DNA of 23,529 nt from Paracoccus denitrificans (GTDB lineage: Bacteria; Pseudomonadota; Alphaproteobacteria; Rhodobacterales; Rhodobacteraceae): contig QFNE01000030.1 of the NCBI GenBank assembly GCA_003240735.1, positions 1 to 23,529 on the forward strand, given 5' to 3'. Below the pieces are notes generated by a model. It was not told the origin of the DNA. It saw only the letters and a program-made list of their open reading frames with translations, and ran no database searches. Shown here one piece after another: positions 13,734-20,793 of the stretch (the first letter of the stretch is position 1; each line of letters starts with the position of its first letter). Both the position numbers and the translations under genes were made by a program.

Positions 13734-14722
13734 TGCGGAAGCCGACCGGCTCTGGGTCTCGTCTGTCCACATTGGAAATGGACAAGCTGCGCAAGGTTCG
13801 CGCGCTGATGGATGGCGGCAAGACAGAGGGCGAACGCCAAGCGGCCAGAACCAAAGCAACGGCAATCGCCGCCCGCGCTGGGCTGACCCTGCAAGCCGCG
13901 CTGTCCAGATTGGACGCACAGGCCAGAACGCAAGCGGGCAATCCCTTCACGGCGAAGAACCCGTTTCAGGACTTTGGCGACTGGATGGAGGCGAAGGAAC
14001 CGGGTTGGAAGGCCAGAGAGGCCCAGCGCCGAGCCGAGAAGGAGGCCACGCGCCTTGCCCGCTGCAAGGAACTGCTGGCCGAATATGGGTCCGAGGATGC
14101 TGTATTCGCTCCGACCGAGATTGAAGCCGCCATCCGCGACGCGCTGGCTCACCTTGAAGATGACGGCAATAGCCTGTGGTCCTATCGCGGTTTCAGTTAC
14201 AGCAACGGCCCGACCGCCGACATGTGGGACGCCATGCGTGGGGCTGTGCGCGTTCCCGATACCGTGCAAGAGGCATGGGAGGCATTCCAAGCCCATGAGG
14301 CCCGCACACATGCCCGCTGGACCTTCGACCCTGACTATACCTCTTGGCAATGGGCAGAGGCATGGCGTTCGGCGCTGGAACACCTGCTGAACAACCTGCG
14401 GACCCCAACGGCGGAAGGCATCGCCGCGCGGTTGGCATGGCTGGAACATCGTGCCAATCAGGACATGGCCCCCGACCCGGAACAGGAGCGGGTGCTGGTG
14501 GCATCCCTGCAAGCCGACTTCGCGGTATTCGTCCAATCTGGACAGGGGGCGTCACAGCCCGCGCCCCAGCGTCCCGCCCAGCGCCGCACCGCCGTGCTGG
14601 ATCTGTTGGCCACCAAGCCGGAGCTGGCTGACCGGGAAATAGCCCGCCGTGTCGGGTGCAGTCCGCAGACCGTAGGGAACTGGAGACGCAGGTTGCACCA
14701 GGGCGGACGATCAGCAGCCTAA
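13733..14722 (+). CDS. DUF2786-like plus C-terminal helix-turn-helix protein
   Basis: 329 residues from ATG 13733, overlapping the HNH stop. The N-terminus (MDKLRKVRALMDGGKTEGER, KATAIAARAGLTLQAALSRL) resembles DUF2786, a helical repeat module. The middle is rich in helices and Trp (WDAMRGAVRVPDTVQEAWEA, DYTSWQWAEAWRSALEHLLN). The C-terminus has a clear helix-turn-helix, LADREIARRVGCSPQTVGNW, joined by a QPAPQRPAQ linker. This architecture resembles small-terminase or DNA-recognition partners of HNH nucleases, but I do not recognise a specific family. It is the last gene before the tRNA end; 14723-15112 holds no convincing gene. Confidence 0.78.
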   Translation: MRKPTGSGSRLSTLEMDKLRKVRALMDGGKTEGERQAARTKATAIAARAGLTLQAALSRLDAQARTQAGNPFTAKNPFQDFGDWMEAKEPGWKAREAQRRAEKEATRLARCKELLAEYGSEDAVFAPTEIEAAIRDALAHLEDDGNSLWSYRGFSYSNGPTADMWDAMRGAVRVPDTVQEAWEAFQAHEARTHARWTFDPDYTSWQWAEAWRSALEHLLNNLRTPTAEGIAARLAWLEHRANQDMAPDPEQERVLVASLQADFAVFVQSGQGASQPAPQRPAQRRTAVLDLLATKPELADREIARRVGCSPQTVGNWRRRLHQGGRSAA

Positions 14723-15112
14723 ATCCGAAACGGTTTCGTATTTGCCGGGGGATTGGCCACCCGTGCCAGCTTCACCCTGCACCATTGCGCCGCCCTTGCT
14801 GGAGGCGGTCAGCCCTTGCTCATTCAGTTGATAGCGGTCTGCGCCACGGACGCCGAGGCATGGGGCTGGATCGACTGACACACGCCAGAGGGTCAGGCAG
14901 ATACAGACCGGCACCATCCGGCAGTCATGGCCATTCTCGTGAGCGCCCCGGCTTTATCAGGCCAGCCCCATAAACCCGACACGGTGACGGATTTGCCCTC
15001 TGGCCGCCCCCGGATCGGGCGAGGGCACCGGGGGGTGGTTCCAGACTTTTGCCTTAAGGTGGGGACCAGCGCGGGGAGCGTCGTGCAAGATATGACCGAA
15101 TTGGAGATTTTG

Positions 15113-15128
15113 AGAACTGCACAGTTCT
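15113..15128. repeat. Perfect 16-bp palindrome beside cluster B
   Basis: AGAACTGCACAGTTCT has 7-bp arms around CA and lies 7 bp left of the first iteron of cluster B. It could be a binding site for the AlpA-like or HTH protein of the element, or an att-proximal site. Confidence 0.5.
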
Positions 15129-15135
15129 GGGCGCC

Positions 15136-15225
15136 TGTTCCCCTGTTCCCCACGGTCGGCGAGCTGGGGGAACAGGGATTTATCAAGCAAAAACAGTAAT
15201 GTTCCCCGCGTTCCCCTTGTTCCCC
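15136..15225. repeat. Iteron cluster B, near-identical twin of cluster A
   Basis: TGTTCCCC at 15136, 15144, 15200 and 15218, CGTTCCCC at 15209, inverted GGGGAACA at 15167-15174. Order, orientation and the 15-bp and 25-bp gaps match cluster A exactly; only the first pair is 8 rather than 9 bp apart, and the CGTTCCCC copy is in the middle of the right triplet. The 25-bp gap is again AT-rich, and CCCTGTTCCCC (15141-15151) again faces GGGGAACAGGG (15167-15177). The spacer bases differ, so the geometry is what has been kept. It is 191 bp from the tRNA end. Confidence 0.82.
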
Positions 15226-15341
15226 GCATGAACGGCGAGGCTGAAGATCCGTATTGGATGAGCCGTGTTCAGGTGAGCGTTCGACGTGTTCCTTCGCCCA
15301 TGAAGTCTGGCGACTCGGATCAGATCGTATGGAGCAGCCAA

Positions 15342-15368
15342 GAAGCATCTGCTTCCTATATGCTTCCT
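15342..15368. repeat. Short repeats near the tRNA-proximal end
   Basis: GAAGC and GCTTC (15342-15346 and 15351-15355) form an inverted pair, and TGCTTCCT occurs at 15350 and 15361 with an 11-bp pitch. They lie about 50 bp from the tRNA 3' end and could be recombinase arm sites; evidence is slight. The rest of 15226-15416 shows no gene. Confidence 0.25.
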
Positions 15369-15416
15369 GCGGCGAAAAGGTTTGTTGTGACCTTTCCTCT
15401 AACTACCTGATTTTGT

Positions 15417-15491
15417 TGGAGCGGGCGATGAGATTCGAACTCACGACCCTAACCTTGGCAAGGTTATGCTCTACCCCTGAGCTACGCCCGC
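15417..15491 (-). tRNA. tRNA-Gly (anticodon GCC)
   Basis: The minus strand reads acceptor GCGGGCG paired with CGCCCGC (15421-15427), D-arm TAGCTCAGGGGTAGAGC, anticodon arm AACCTTGCCAAGGTT with anticodon GCC, T-arm GTGAGTTCGAATCTCAT, discriminator T and encoded CCA (15417-15419). All arms pair. Its 3' end faces the accessory element, making it the probable integration target; an intact gene has been kept. Confidence 0.96.
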
Positions 15492-15625
15492 ACTCCAGTT
15501 CCAGTGGCGTCCGCCGCTGGTGAAGGGCTGAATAAGGAAGGGCGGCGGGGTGCGCAAGAGGAAAAATGCGGGGGGTCAGGCGAAAACGAAAATGCGTTGT
15601 CGGGGGGCGTCCCAGGGCTGCAGGT

Positions 15626-15654
15626 TTGACAACTGACGCCGCGCACTGTCTGAT
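15626..15654 (+). promoter_or_regulatory. Possible promoter for the DUF5671-like gene
   Basis: TTGACA (15626-15631), 17 bp, TCTGAT (15649-15654), about 30 bp before the start codon at 15685. The -35 is perfect, the -10 weak. Confidence 0.4.
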
Positions 15655-15684
15655 CGGGGACAAAGCGGAAAGACGGAGCGGACC

Positions 15685-16302
15685 ATGGCGCGACTGGACG
15701 ATCTGGTGATTTTCGTGCGCGACGGGCTGGGCGCAGGACGCGAGCCCGAGGAGCTGGCGGGCGTCATGCGCGACGCCGGCTGGAGCGACGGCGAGATCGC
15801 GCAGGCGCTGAATGCATGGGTCGCAGTTGATGGCGGCGCGCCGGTGCCGCGTCCCCGCGCCTATGTTTCCGCCAAAGAGGCGCTGGTTTACGGGCTGCTG
15901 TTCATCACGCTGGGGGCGATCTGCTGTTACAGCGTGATCCTTTGGTTCGGCACGGTCAATTACCTGCTGCCCGAACCGGATCAGCGGTATGGCGCATCCA
16001 GTTCAACGCGGTTCGGCATTGCGACGCTGGTGGCGACCGTGCCGGTATTCTTGTGGATGAATGCCCGCGTGCAGGCGGCGTCCGACGCAGATCAGGGGCA
16101 GCGTAGGTCACTGGTGCGGCGATGGTTCGCGGCCGTGACGATGCTGCTGGCAGTGCTGACATTGCTGGGGGATCTGGTGGCGGTGGTCTATGCCGCGCTG
16201 AACGGTGACGTCACGCTGCGCTTTGTGACCAAGGCGCTGGTGGTGGCCGTGATGGGCGTGCTGGCGTTTGCGTATTACAGGGACGAGCTGAATGCGACCT
16301 AA
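15685..16302 (+). CDS. DUF5671-like membrane protein
   Basis: 205 residues. A short N-terminal helical part (LDDLVIFVRDGLGAGREPEE, DAGWSDGEIAQALNAW) is SHOCT/UBA-like and precedes four membrane helices: residues about 66-88, 107-124, 148-170 and 180-199. The start SAKEALVYGLLFITLGAI and the RFGIATLVATVPVFLWM and YYRDEL segments fit DUF5671. The function is unknown. It overlaps the next gene by 11 nt, so they are probably co-expressed. It is the first chromosomal gene right of the tRNA. Confidence 0.82.
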   Translation: MARLDDLVIFVRDGLGAGREPEELAGVMRDAGWSDGEIAQALNAWVAVDGGAPVPRPRAYVSAKEALVYGLLFITLGAICCYSVILWFGTVNYLLPEPDQRYGASSSTRFGIATLVATVPVFLWMNARVQAASDADQGQRRSLVRRWFAAVTMLLAVLTLLGDLVAVVYAALNGDVTLRFVTKALVVAVMGVLAFAYYRDELNAT

Positions 16303-16708
16303 TCTGCTGCGTCAGGGCTGGGCGAGCTGCGGCATCGTGGCGATGGCAGCGTCGGCCGCGATTTCGGCGCTAATCGTCGCGGGCGGCCCGGGATATGCAC
16401 GAATGGAGCGACGCGACGCTGAACGTCAAAGTCTGCTGTCAGATCTGGATCGGCAGGTTAGCTGCCTGATCCGCGAATCCGGCCAGAGCGAAGTTCCGAC
16501 GGAAATCGCACCCACGCCGGCCTGCCCCAGTCCCGAAGCCGCCGTCGACCCCTTTACCGGCACGACGATCCGCGCAGAGCAGATATCGGCTCAGAAATAC
16601 CGCCTTTGCGCGGATTTCGAGTTGCCGCCGCCCCCGGTCGGCTATCGGTCATTTCAGCGCGACGGCGATTGCATCGTCTTTGACATGCCCGATCTGCCGG
16701 GGAACTGA
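16292..16708 (+). CDS. Small membrane-anchored or secreted hypothetical protein
   Basis: 138 residues with one N-terminal hydrophobic helix (CGIVAMAASAAISALIVAGG), acting as an anchor or signal peptide. A helical ERRDAERQSLLSDLDRQVSC segment follows, then a Pro-rich domain ending YRLCADFELPPPPVGYRSFQ and DCIVFDMPDLPG. Three or four Cys residues could form disulfides if exported. It overlaps the DUF5671-like gene and likely works with it. The family is not recognised. Confidence 0.7.
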   Translation: MRPNLLRQGWASCGIVAMAASAAISALIVAGGPGYARMERRDAERQSLLSDLDRQVSCLIRESGQSEVPTEIAPTPACPSPEAAVDPFTGTTIRAEQISAQKYRLCADFELPPPPVGYRSFQRDGDCIVFDMPDLPGN

Positions 16709-16723
16709 CGCCCAAGGGCGTCA
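16706..16723. terminator. Hairpin between convergent genes
   Basis: TGACGCCC-AA-GGGCGTCA is a perfect 8-bp stem between the stop at 16708 and the pyc stop at 16731. The drawn loop is too tight, so the outer six pairs would form. There is no T-run, so termination would be weak or Rho-assisted. Confidence 0.4.
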
Positions 16724-16730
16724 GCCCGCG

Positions 16731-19700
16731 CTATTCCTCGAATTCGATCAGCAGGTCCTTGGCGTCGATCTGCTGGCCCGGGGCGGCGTGAACGGCCTTG
16801 ATGGTCGCGGCGCGGTCGGAATGGATCGCGGTTTCCATCTTCATCGCCTCGATCGTCAGGAGCAGGTCGCCCGGCTGGACGGTGGCGCCCGGTTTGGCCA
16901 CGACCGACGCCACGACACCCGGCATCGGCGCACCGACATGGGCGGCATTGCCCGCGTCCGCCTTGGGACGCGCGGCGCTGCTGGCCTTGGACGCGCGGTC
17001 GGGCACGCGGACCTGACGTGGCTGGCCGTTCAGTTCGAAGAACACCTTCACATCGCCGGTCTCATCGGTTTCGCCGATGGTCAGCAGCCGGATTTCCAGC
17101 GTCTTGCCGGGGTCGATTTCAACGCTGATCTCTTCCCCCGGCTGCATCCCATAGAAGAACGCGGGTGTGGGCAGGGTGCGGACCGGTCCATAGGTGCGGT
17201 GACGGTCGGCGTAGTCCGAAAAGACTTTAGGATACATCAGCCAGCCGTTGAAATCCTCATCATCGACGGGGGCGTCCTGTTCGGCTTCAAGCTGGGCACG
17301 GGCGGCGGCCAGATCGACAGCCGGCATCAGCGCGCCGGGGCGGTCGGTGATCGGGGTTTCGCCCTTCAGGACCTTCGCCTGCAGCGCGGTGGGCCAGCCA
17401 CCGGGCGGTTGGCCCAGATTGCCACGCATCATGTCGACGACCGATTCGGGGAAGGCGACCTCGACGCTCGGGTCTTCGACCTGGGCGCGGGTCAGGCCCT
17501 GGGACACCATCATCAGGGCCATGTCGCCGACGACCTTGGATGACGGCGTCACCTTGACGATATCGCCGAACATCATGTTGGCATCGGCATAGGTCTGGGC
17601 GACCTGATGCCATTTGTCTTCCAGCCCGAGGCTGCGGGCCTGCGCCTTGAGGTTGGTGAACTGACCGCCGGGCATTTCATGGAGCCACACCTCGGACGCG
17701 GGCGCGCGAGAGCCCGCCTCGAACGCGGTGTACTGGTCGCGGACGCGTTCCCAGTAGTTCGAAATCTCGCGGATGGCGCGGATATCAAGGCCGGTGTCGC
17801 GGTCGGTGTGGGCCATCGCCTCGACAATGGAACCAAGGCAGGGCTGGGACGTGCCGCCAGAAAACGCGTCCATCGCCGCGTCGACGATGGCTACGCCCGA
17901 CTGCGCGGCCGCCAGCACCGTGGCGCCGGCGATGCCGCTGGTGTCGTGGGTGTGGAAGTGGACCGGCAGCCCGACCTCATCGCGCAGCGCGGCGAAAAGC
18001 TGGCGGGCGGCGGCAGGTTTCAAAAGGCCCGCCATGTCCTTGACGCCCAGGATATGCGCGCCCGCGGCCTTCAGCGCGTGGCCCATGTCGACGTAGTAGC
18101 GCAGGTCGTACTTTGAGCGGTCGGGGTCCAGCAGGTCGCCGGTGTAGCAGATCGCTGCCTCGCAGACCTTGCCGGTGTCGATCACGGCGTCCATCGCGAC
18201 GCGCATGTTTTCGACCCAGTTCAGGCTGTCAAAGACGCGGAACACATCCACGCCAGATTGCGCGGACTGGGTGACAAAGGACTGCACCACGTTGTCGGGA
18301 TAGTTGGTGTAGCCCACGCCGTTCGATGCTCGCAGCAGCATCTGCGTCATGATGTTGGGCATCTTTTCGCGAATGTCGCGCAGGCGCTGCCACGGGCATT
18401 CCTGCAGGAACCGGTAGGCCACGTCGAACGTGGCGCCGCCCCAGCATTCGACGCTGAAAAGCTGCGGCAGGTTCGCGGCATAGGCGGGCGCCACGCGGAT
18501 CATGTCGATGGACCGCATCCGCGTCGCCAGCAAAGACTGGTGCCCGTCGCGCATCGTGGTGTCGGTCAGAAGCAGGCGCGACTGGCCTTCCAGCCAGTTC
18601 ACGACGCCTTGCGGACCCTCGCGCTCCAGCAGCTGGCGGGTGCCGTCGACGACGGGGCCGTGGGCGGCAGGCGGCGTCGGCGCCTTGGCGAGCGCCGGGC
18701 GGGGGCGGCCCTTGGTTTCAGGGTGCCCGTTGACCGAGATGTCGGCGACATAGGTCAGGATGCGCGTCGCGCGGTCGCGGCGGGGGGCGAAGTCGAACAG
18801 CTCGGGCGTGGTGTCGATGAACTTGGTCGTTGCCTTGTCCGACAGGAACGTCGGATGCTTGAGCAGGTTGATGACGAAGTCGATGTTGGTGGAAACGCCC
18901 CGCACGCGGAACTCCCGCAGTGCCCGGTCCATGCGGCGGATTGCGGCGTCGGGCGTCTGCGCCCATGCCGTCACCTTCACCAGCAGCGAATCATAATACC
19001 GGGTGATGACCGCGCCGGAATAGGCGGTGCCGCCATCCAGCCGGATCCCGTTCCCGGTGGCCGAGCGATAGGCGGTGATGCGGCCGTAATCGGGGATGAA
19101 GTTGTTCTGCGGGTCTTCGGTCGTCACGCGGCACTGGATGGCGTTCCCGGACAGGCGCACGTCGGCCTGCGTCGCGGCGCCCGTCGCCTCGGCCAGGGTC
19201 GCGCCTTCGGCGATGCGGATCTGCGCCTGGACGATGTCGATGCCGGTGACTTCCTCGGTCACGGTGTGTTCGACCTGAACGCGGGGGTTCACCTCGATGA
19301 AGTAGAACTTGCCCTCATCCATATCCATCAGGAATTCGACGGTGCCGGCATTGCGATAGCCGACCGCCTGACCGATCTTCAGCGCCAGCCCGCAGACCTC
19401 GGCCCGCTGTTCGGGCGTCAGATAGGGCGCGGGGGCGCGTTCGACGACCTTCTGGTTTCGGCGCTGAACCGTGCAGTCGCGTTCATAAAGATGGTAAAGC
19501 CCGCCATGTTCGTCGCCCAGAAGCTGGACTTCGACGTGGCGCGCGCGCTGGATCATCTTCTCAAGATAGCCTTCGCCATTGCCGAATGCGGCCTCGGCCT
19601 CTCGGCGGCCTTCACGGACCTTTTCGGCCAGCTCGTCCGGCGACAGGATCGGGCGCATGCCGCGACCGCCGCCGCCCCAGCTGGCTTTCAGCATCAGGGG

Positions 19701-20162
19701 ATAGCCGACCTGCTCCGCCTGCTGGCGGATCAGGTCCATGTCATCGCCCAGAACCTCGGTCGCGGGGATCACGGGCACGTCTGCCTTGACCGCGACGTGA
19801 CGGGCAGATGCCTTGTCGCCGAGCGCCCGCATGGTGTCGGCGGTCGGGCCGATGAAGGTGATGCCGGCTTCGGTGCAGGCGTCCACGAAGTCGGGGTTTT
19901 CCGACAGCAGGCCATAGCCCGGATGGATCGCGTCGGCGCCCGACAGCTTGGCCACGCGGATGATTTCAGGGATGGAAAGATACGCCGCGACCGGGCCCAG
20001 TCCTTCGCCAATGCGGTAGGCTTCGTCCGCCTTGAAGCGGTGAAGGCCCAGCTTGTCTTCCTCGGCATAGACCGCGACCGTGCGTTTGCCCATCTCGTTG
20101 GCGGCACGCATCACGCGGATGGCGATCTCACCCCGGTTGGCGACGAGTATCTTGTGAAACAT
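16731..20162 (-). CDS. pyc: Pyruvate carboxylase
   Basis: 1143 residues, the normal full length. Pyruvate carboxylase converts pyruvate, bicarbonate and ATP to oxaloacetate, refilling the citric acid cycle. Biotin carboxylase domain: residues 1-450 (MFHKILVANRGEIAIRVMRA, LMLKASWGGGGRGMR ATP loop, FYFIEVNPRVQVEHTVTEEV). The carboxyltransferase domain spans about 520-830 with LLLTDTTMRDGHQSLLATRM and HFHTHDTSG metal-binding histidines. The allosteric linker and PYC_OADA region follow, then the biotinyl domain with AMKM and biotinylated Lys1108. Start ATG at 20162 has a good AGGAG. It lies 65 bp after tadA on the same strand and may share its transcript. Confidence 0.98.
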   Translation of the reverse strand: MFHKILVANRGEIAIRVMRAANEMGKRTVAVYAEEDKLGLHRFKADEAYRIGEGLGPVAAYLSIPEIIRVAKLSGADAIHPGYGLLSENPDFVDACTEAGITFIGPTADTMRALGDKASARHVAVKADVPVIPATEVLGDDMDLIRQQAEQVGYPLMLKASWGGGGRGMRPILSPDELAEKVREGRREAEAAFGNGEGYLEKMIQRARHVEVQLLGDEHGGLYHLYERDCTVQRRNQKVVERAPAPYLTPEQRAEVCGLALKIGQAVGYRNAGTVEFLMDMDEGKFYFIEVNPRVQVEHTVTEEVTGIDIVQAQIRIAEGATLAEATGAATQADVRLSGNAIQCRVTTEDPQNNFIPDYGRITAYRSATGNGIRLDGGTAYSGAVITRYYDSLLVKVTAWAQTPDAAIRRMDRALREFRVRGVSTNIDFVINLLKHPTFLSDKATTKFIDTTPELFDFAPRRDRATRILTYVADISVNGHPETKGRPRPALAKAPTPPAAHGPVVDGTRQLLEREGPQGVVNWLEGQSRLLLTDTTMRDGHQSLLATRMRSIDMIRVAPAYAANLPQLFSVECWGGATFDVAYRFLQECPWQRLRDIREKMPNIMTQMLLRASNGVGYTNYPDNVVQSFVTQSAQSGVDVFRVFDSLNWVENMRVAMDAVIDTGKVCEAAICYTGDLLDPDRSKYDLRYYVDMGHALKAAGAHILGVKDMAGLLKPAAARQLFAALRDEVGLPVHFHTHDTSGIAGATVLAAAQSGVAIVDAAMDAFSGGTSQPCLGSIVEAMAHTDRDTGLDIRAIREISNYWERVRDQYTAFEAGSRAPASEVWLHEMPGGQFTNLKAQARSLGLEDKWHQVAQTYADANMMFGDIVKVTPSSKVVGDMALMMVSQGLTRAQVEDPSVEVAFPESVVDMMRGNLGQPPGGWPTALQAKVLKGETPITDRPGALMPAVDLAAARAQLEAEQDAPVDDEDFNGWLMYPKVFSDYADRHRTYGPVRTLPTPAFFYGMQPGEEISVEIDPGKTLEIRLLTIGETDETGDVKVFFELNGQPRQVRVPDRASKASSAARPKADAGNAAHVGAPMPGVVASVVAKPGATVQPGDLLLTIEAMKMETAIHSDRAATIKAVHAAPGQQIDAKDLLIEFEE

Positions 20163-20227
20163 TCACGTCCTCCCTGCTGGGCAGCAGCTTTTCCCAACAA
20201 TGCTGCAACTGCAAGATAATCGTTGGA

Positions 20228-20677
20228 TCAGCGGCGCGCGTCGAAGAACTGCCGCAGAAGGGCCGTCGACGCGGCGGCCTCGATCCCGTCGAACACGTGT
20301 GGGCGATGATGGCACTGGGGGTGCGAAAACACCCGCGCCCCATGCAGGACGCCGCCCATGCGGGGGTCGGCGGCGCCGAAATACAGCGTCTTGATCCGCG
20401 CGGCCGAAATGGCGGCGGCGCACATCGGGCAGGGCTCCAGCGTGACCCACAGGCTGTAGCCCGGCAGGCGTTCGGACTGCGCGGCACGGCAGGCGGCACG
20501 GATCGTCAGCACCTCGGCGTGCGCAGTCGGGTCGAAGAGTTCGCGCGTCCGGTTTCCGTCAGCCGCGACGGGGCGGCCGGTCGGATCACACAGGACGGCG
20601 CCCACCGGCACCTCGCCGCGCTGGGCTGCGGCGCGGGCCTGATCAAGTGCGGCGGGCATGTGGCTGAGAAATCGCAT
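20228..20677 (-). CDS. tadA: tRNA-specific adenosine deaminase TadA
   Basis: 149 residues from ATG 20677 (MRFLSHMPAALDQARAAAQR); a start at 20713 would add an atypical extension. TadA converts the wobble A34 of tRNA-Arg(ACG) to inosine. The zinc site is His53 and Glu55 in TAHAE with Cys83 and Cys86 in LEPCPMC, as in all cytidine-deaminase-fold enzymes. GEVPVGAVL and ARIKTLYFGAADPRMGG are typical TadA segments. It is transcribed away from the pseudouridine synthase gene across a 116-bp region that must hold both promoters. Confidence 0.93.
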   Translation of the reverse strand: MRFLSHMPAALDQARAAAQRGEVPVGAVLCDPTGRPVAADGNRTRELFDPTAHAEVLTIRAACRAAQSERLPGYSLWVTLEPCPMCAAAISAARIKTLYFGAADPRMGGVLHGARVFSHPQCHHRPHVFDGIEAAASTALLRQFFDARR

Positions 20678-20793
20678 GGGCGCATCCCTGCACAGCATCG
20701 TGTGCGCAGACAAGAACCGCTTTCGGGGGACGCGCGTTCAAGCTATGACGCTTGCTTTCCCATTCGCCCCGCAGGATTGCGCAGGAGATCGCC

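Larger units (their letters stand above)
1..15416. mobile_element. Satellite-phage-like integrated element (right end at tRNA-Gly; left end outside window)
   Basis: The region left of the tRNA-Gly gene holds only accessory genes: primase and DUF927 helicase-like halves, an HNH nuclease, an AlpA-like regulator, a phage-type repressor with an operator array, toxin-antitoxin-like pairs and small orphan genes. The chromosome resumes with housekeeping genes to the right of the tRNA. The tRNA lies on the minus strand with its 3' end facing the element, the usual geometry for integration into a tRNA 3' end. No integrase, portal, capsid or large terminase is visible, so this is not a complete prophage as seen here. 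The left border and the second attachment site were not found. The boundary at 15416 is inferred from the tRNA end, not from a demonstrated direct repeat. Confidence 0.65.

Noticed and set aside
14726..14738. CGAAACGGTTTCG palindrome after the HTH gene as a terminator
   Set aside because: The loop would be one base and no T-run follows.
13243..15225. CRISPR-like reading of the TGTTCCCC repeats
   Set aside because: Units are 8 bp with 0-1 bp spacing and mixed orientation; no 25-40 bp repeats with unique spacers and no cas genes.
14893..15348. 151-codon minus-strand ORF through iteron cluster B
   Set aside because: Its GEQGERGEH-type peptide is only the translation of the GGGGAAC repeats; no start signal or family.
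15254..15523. 89-codon plus-strand ORF crossing the tRNA-Gly gene
   Set aside because: It reads through the tRNA on the opposite strand, a well-known artefact giving MRFELTTLT-like translations.
18258..20219. 653-codon plus-strand ORF opposite pyc
   Set aside because: Antisense shadow of a high-GC gene; it has no domain character and the minus strand is an unmistakable full-length pyruvate carboxylase.
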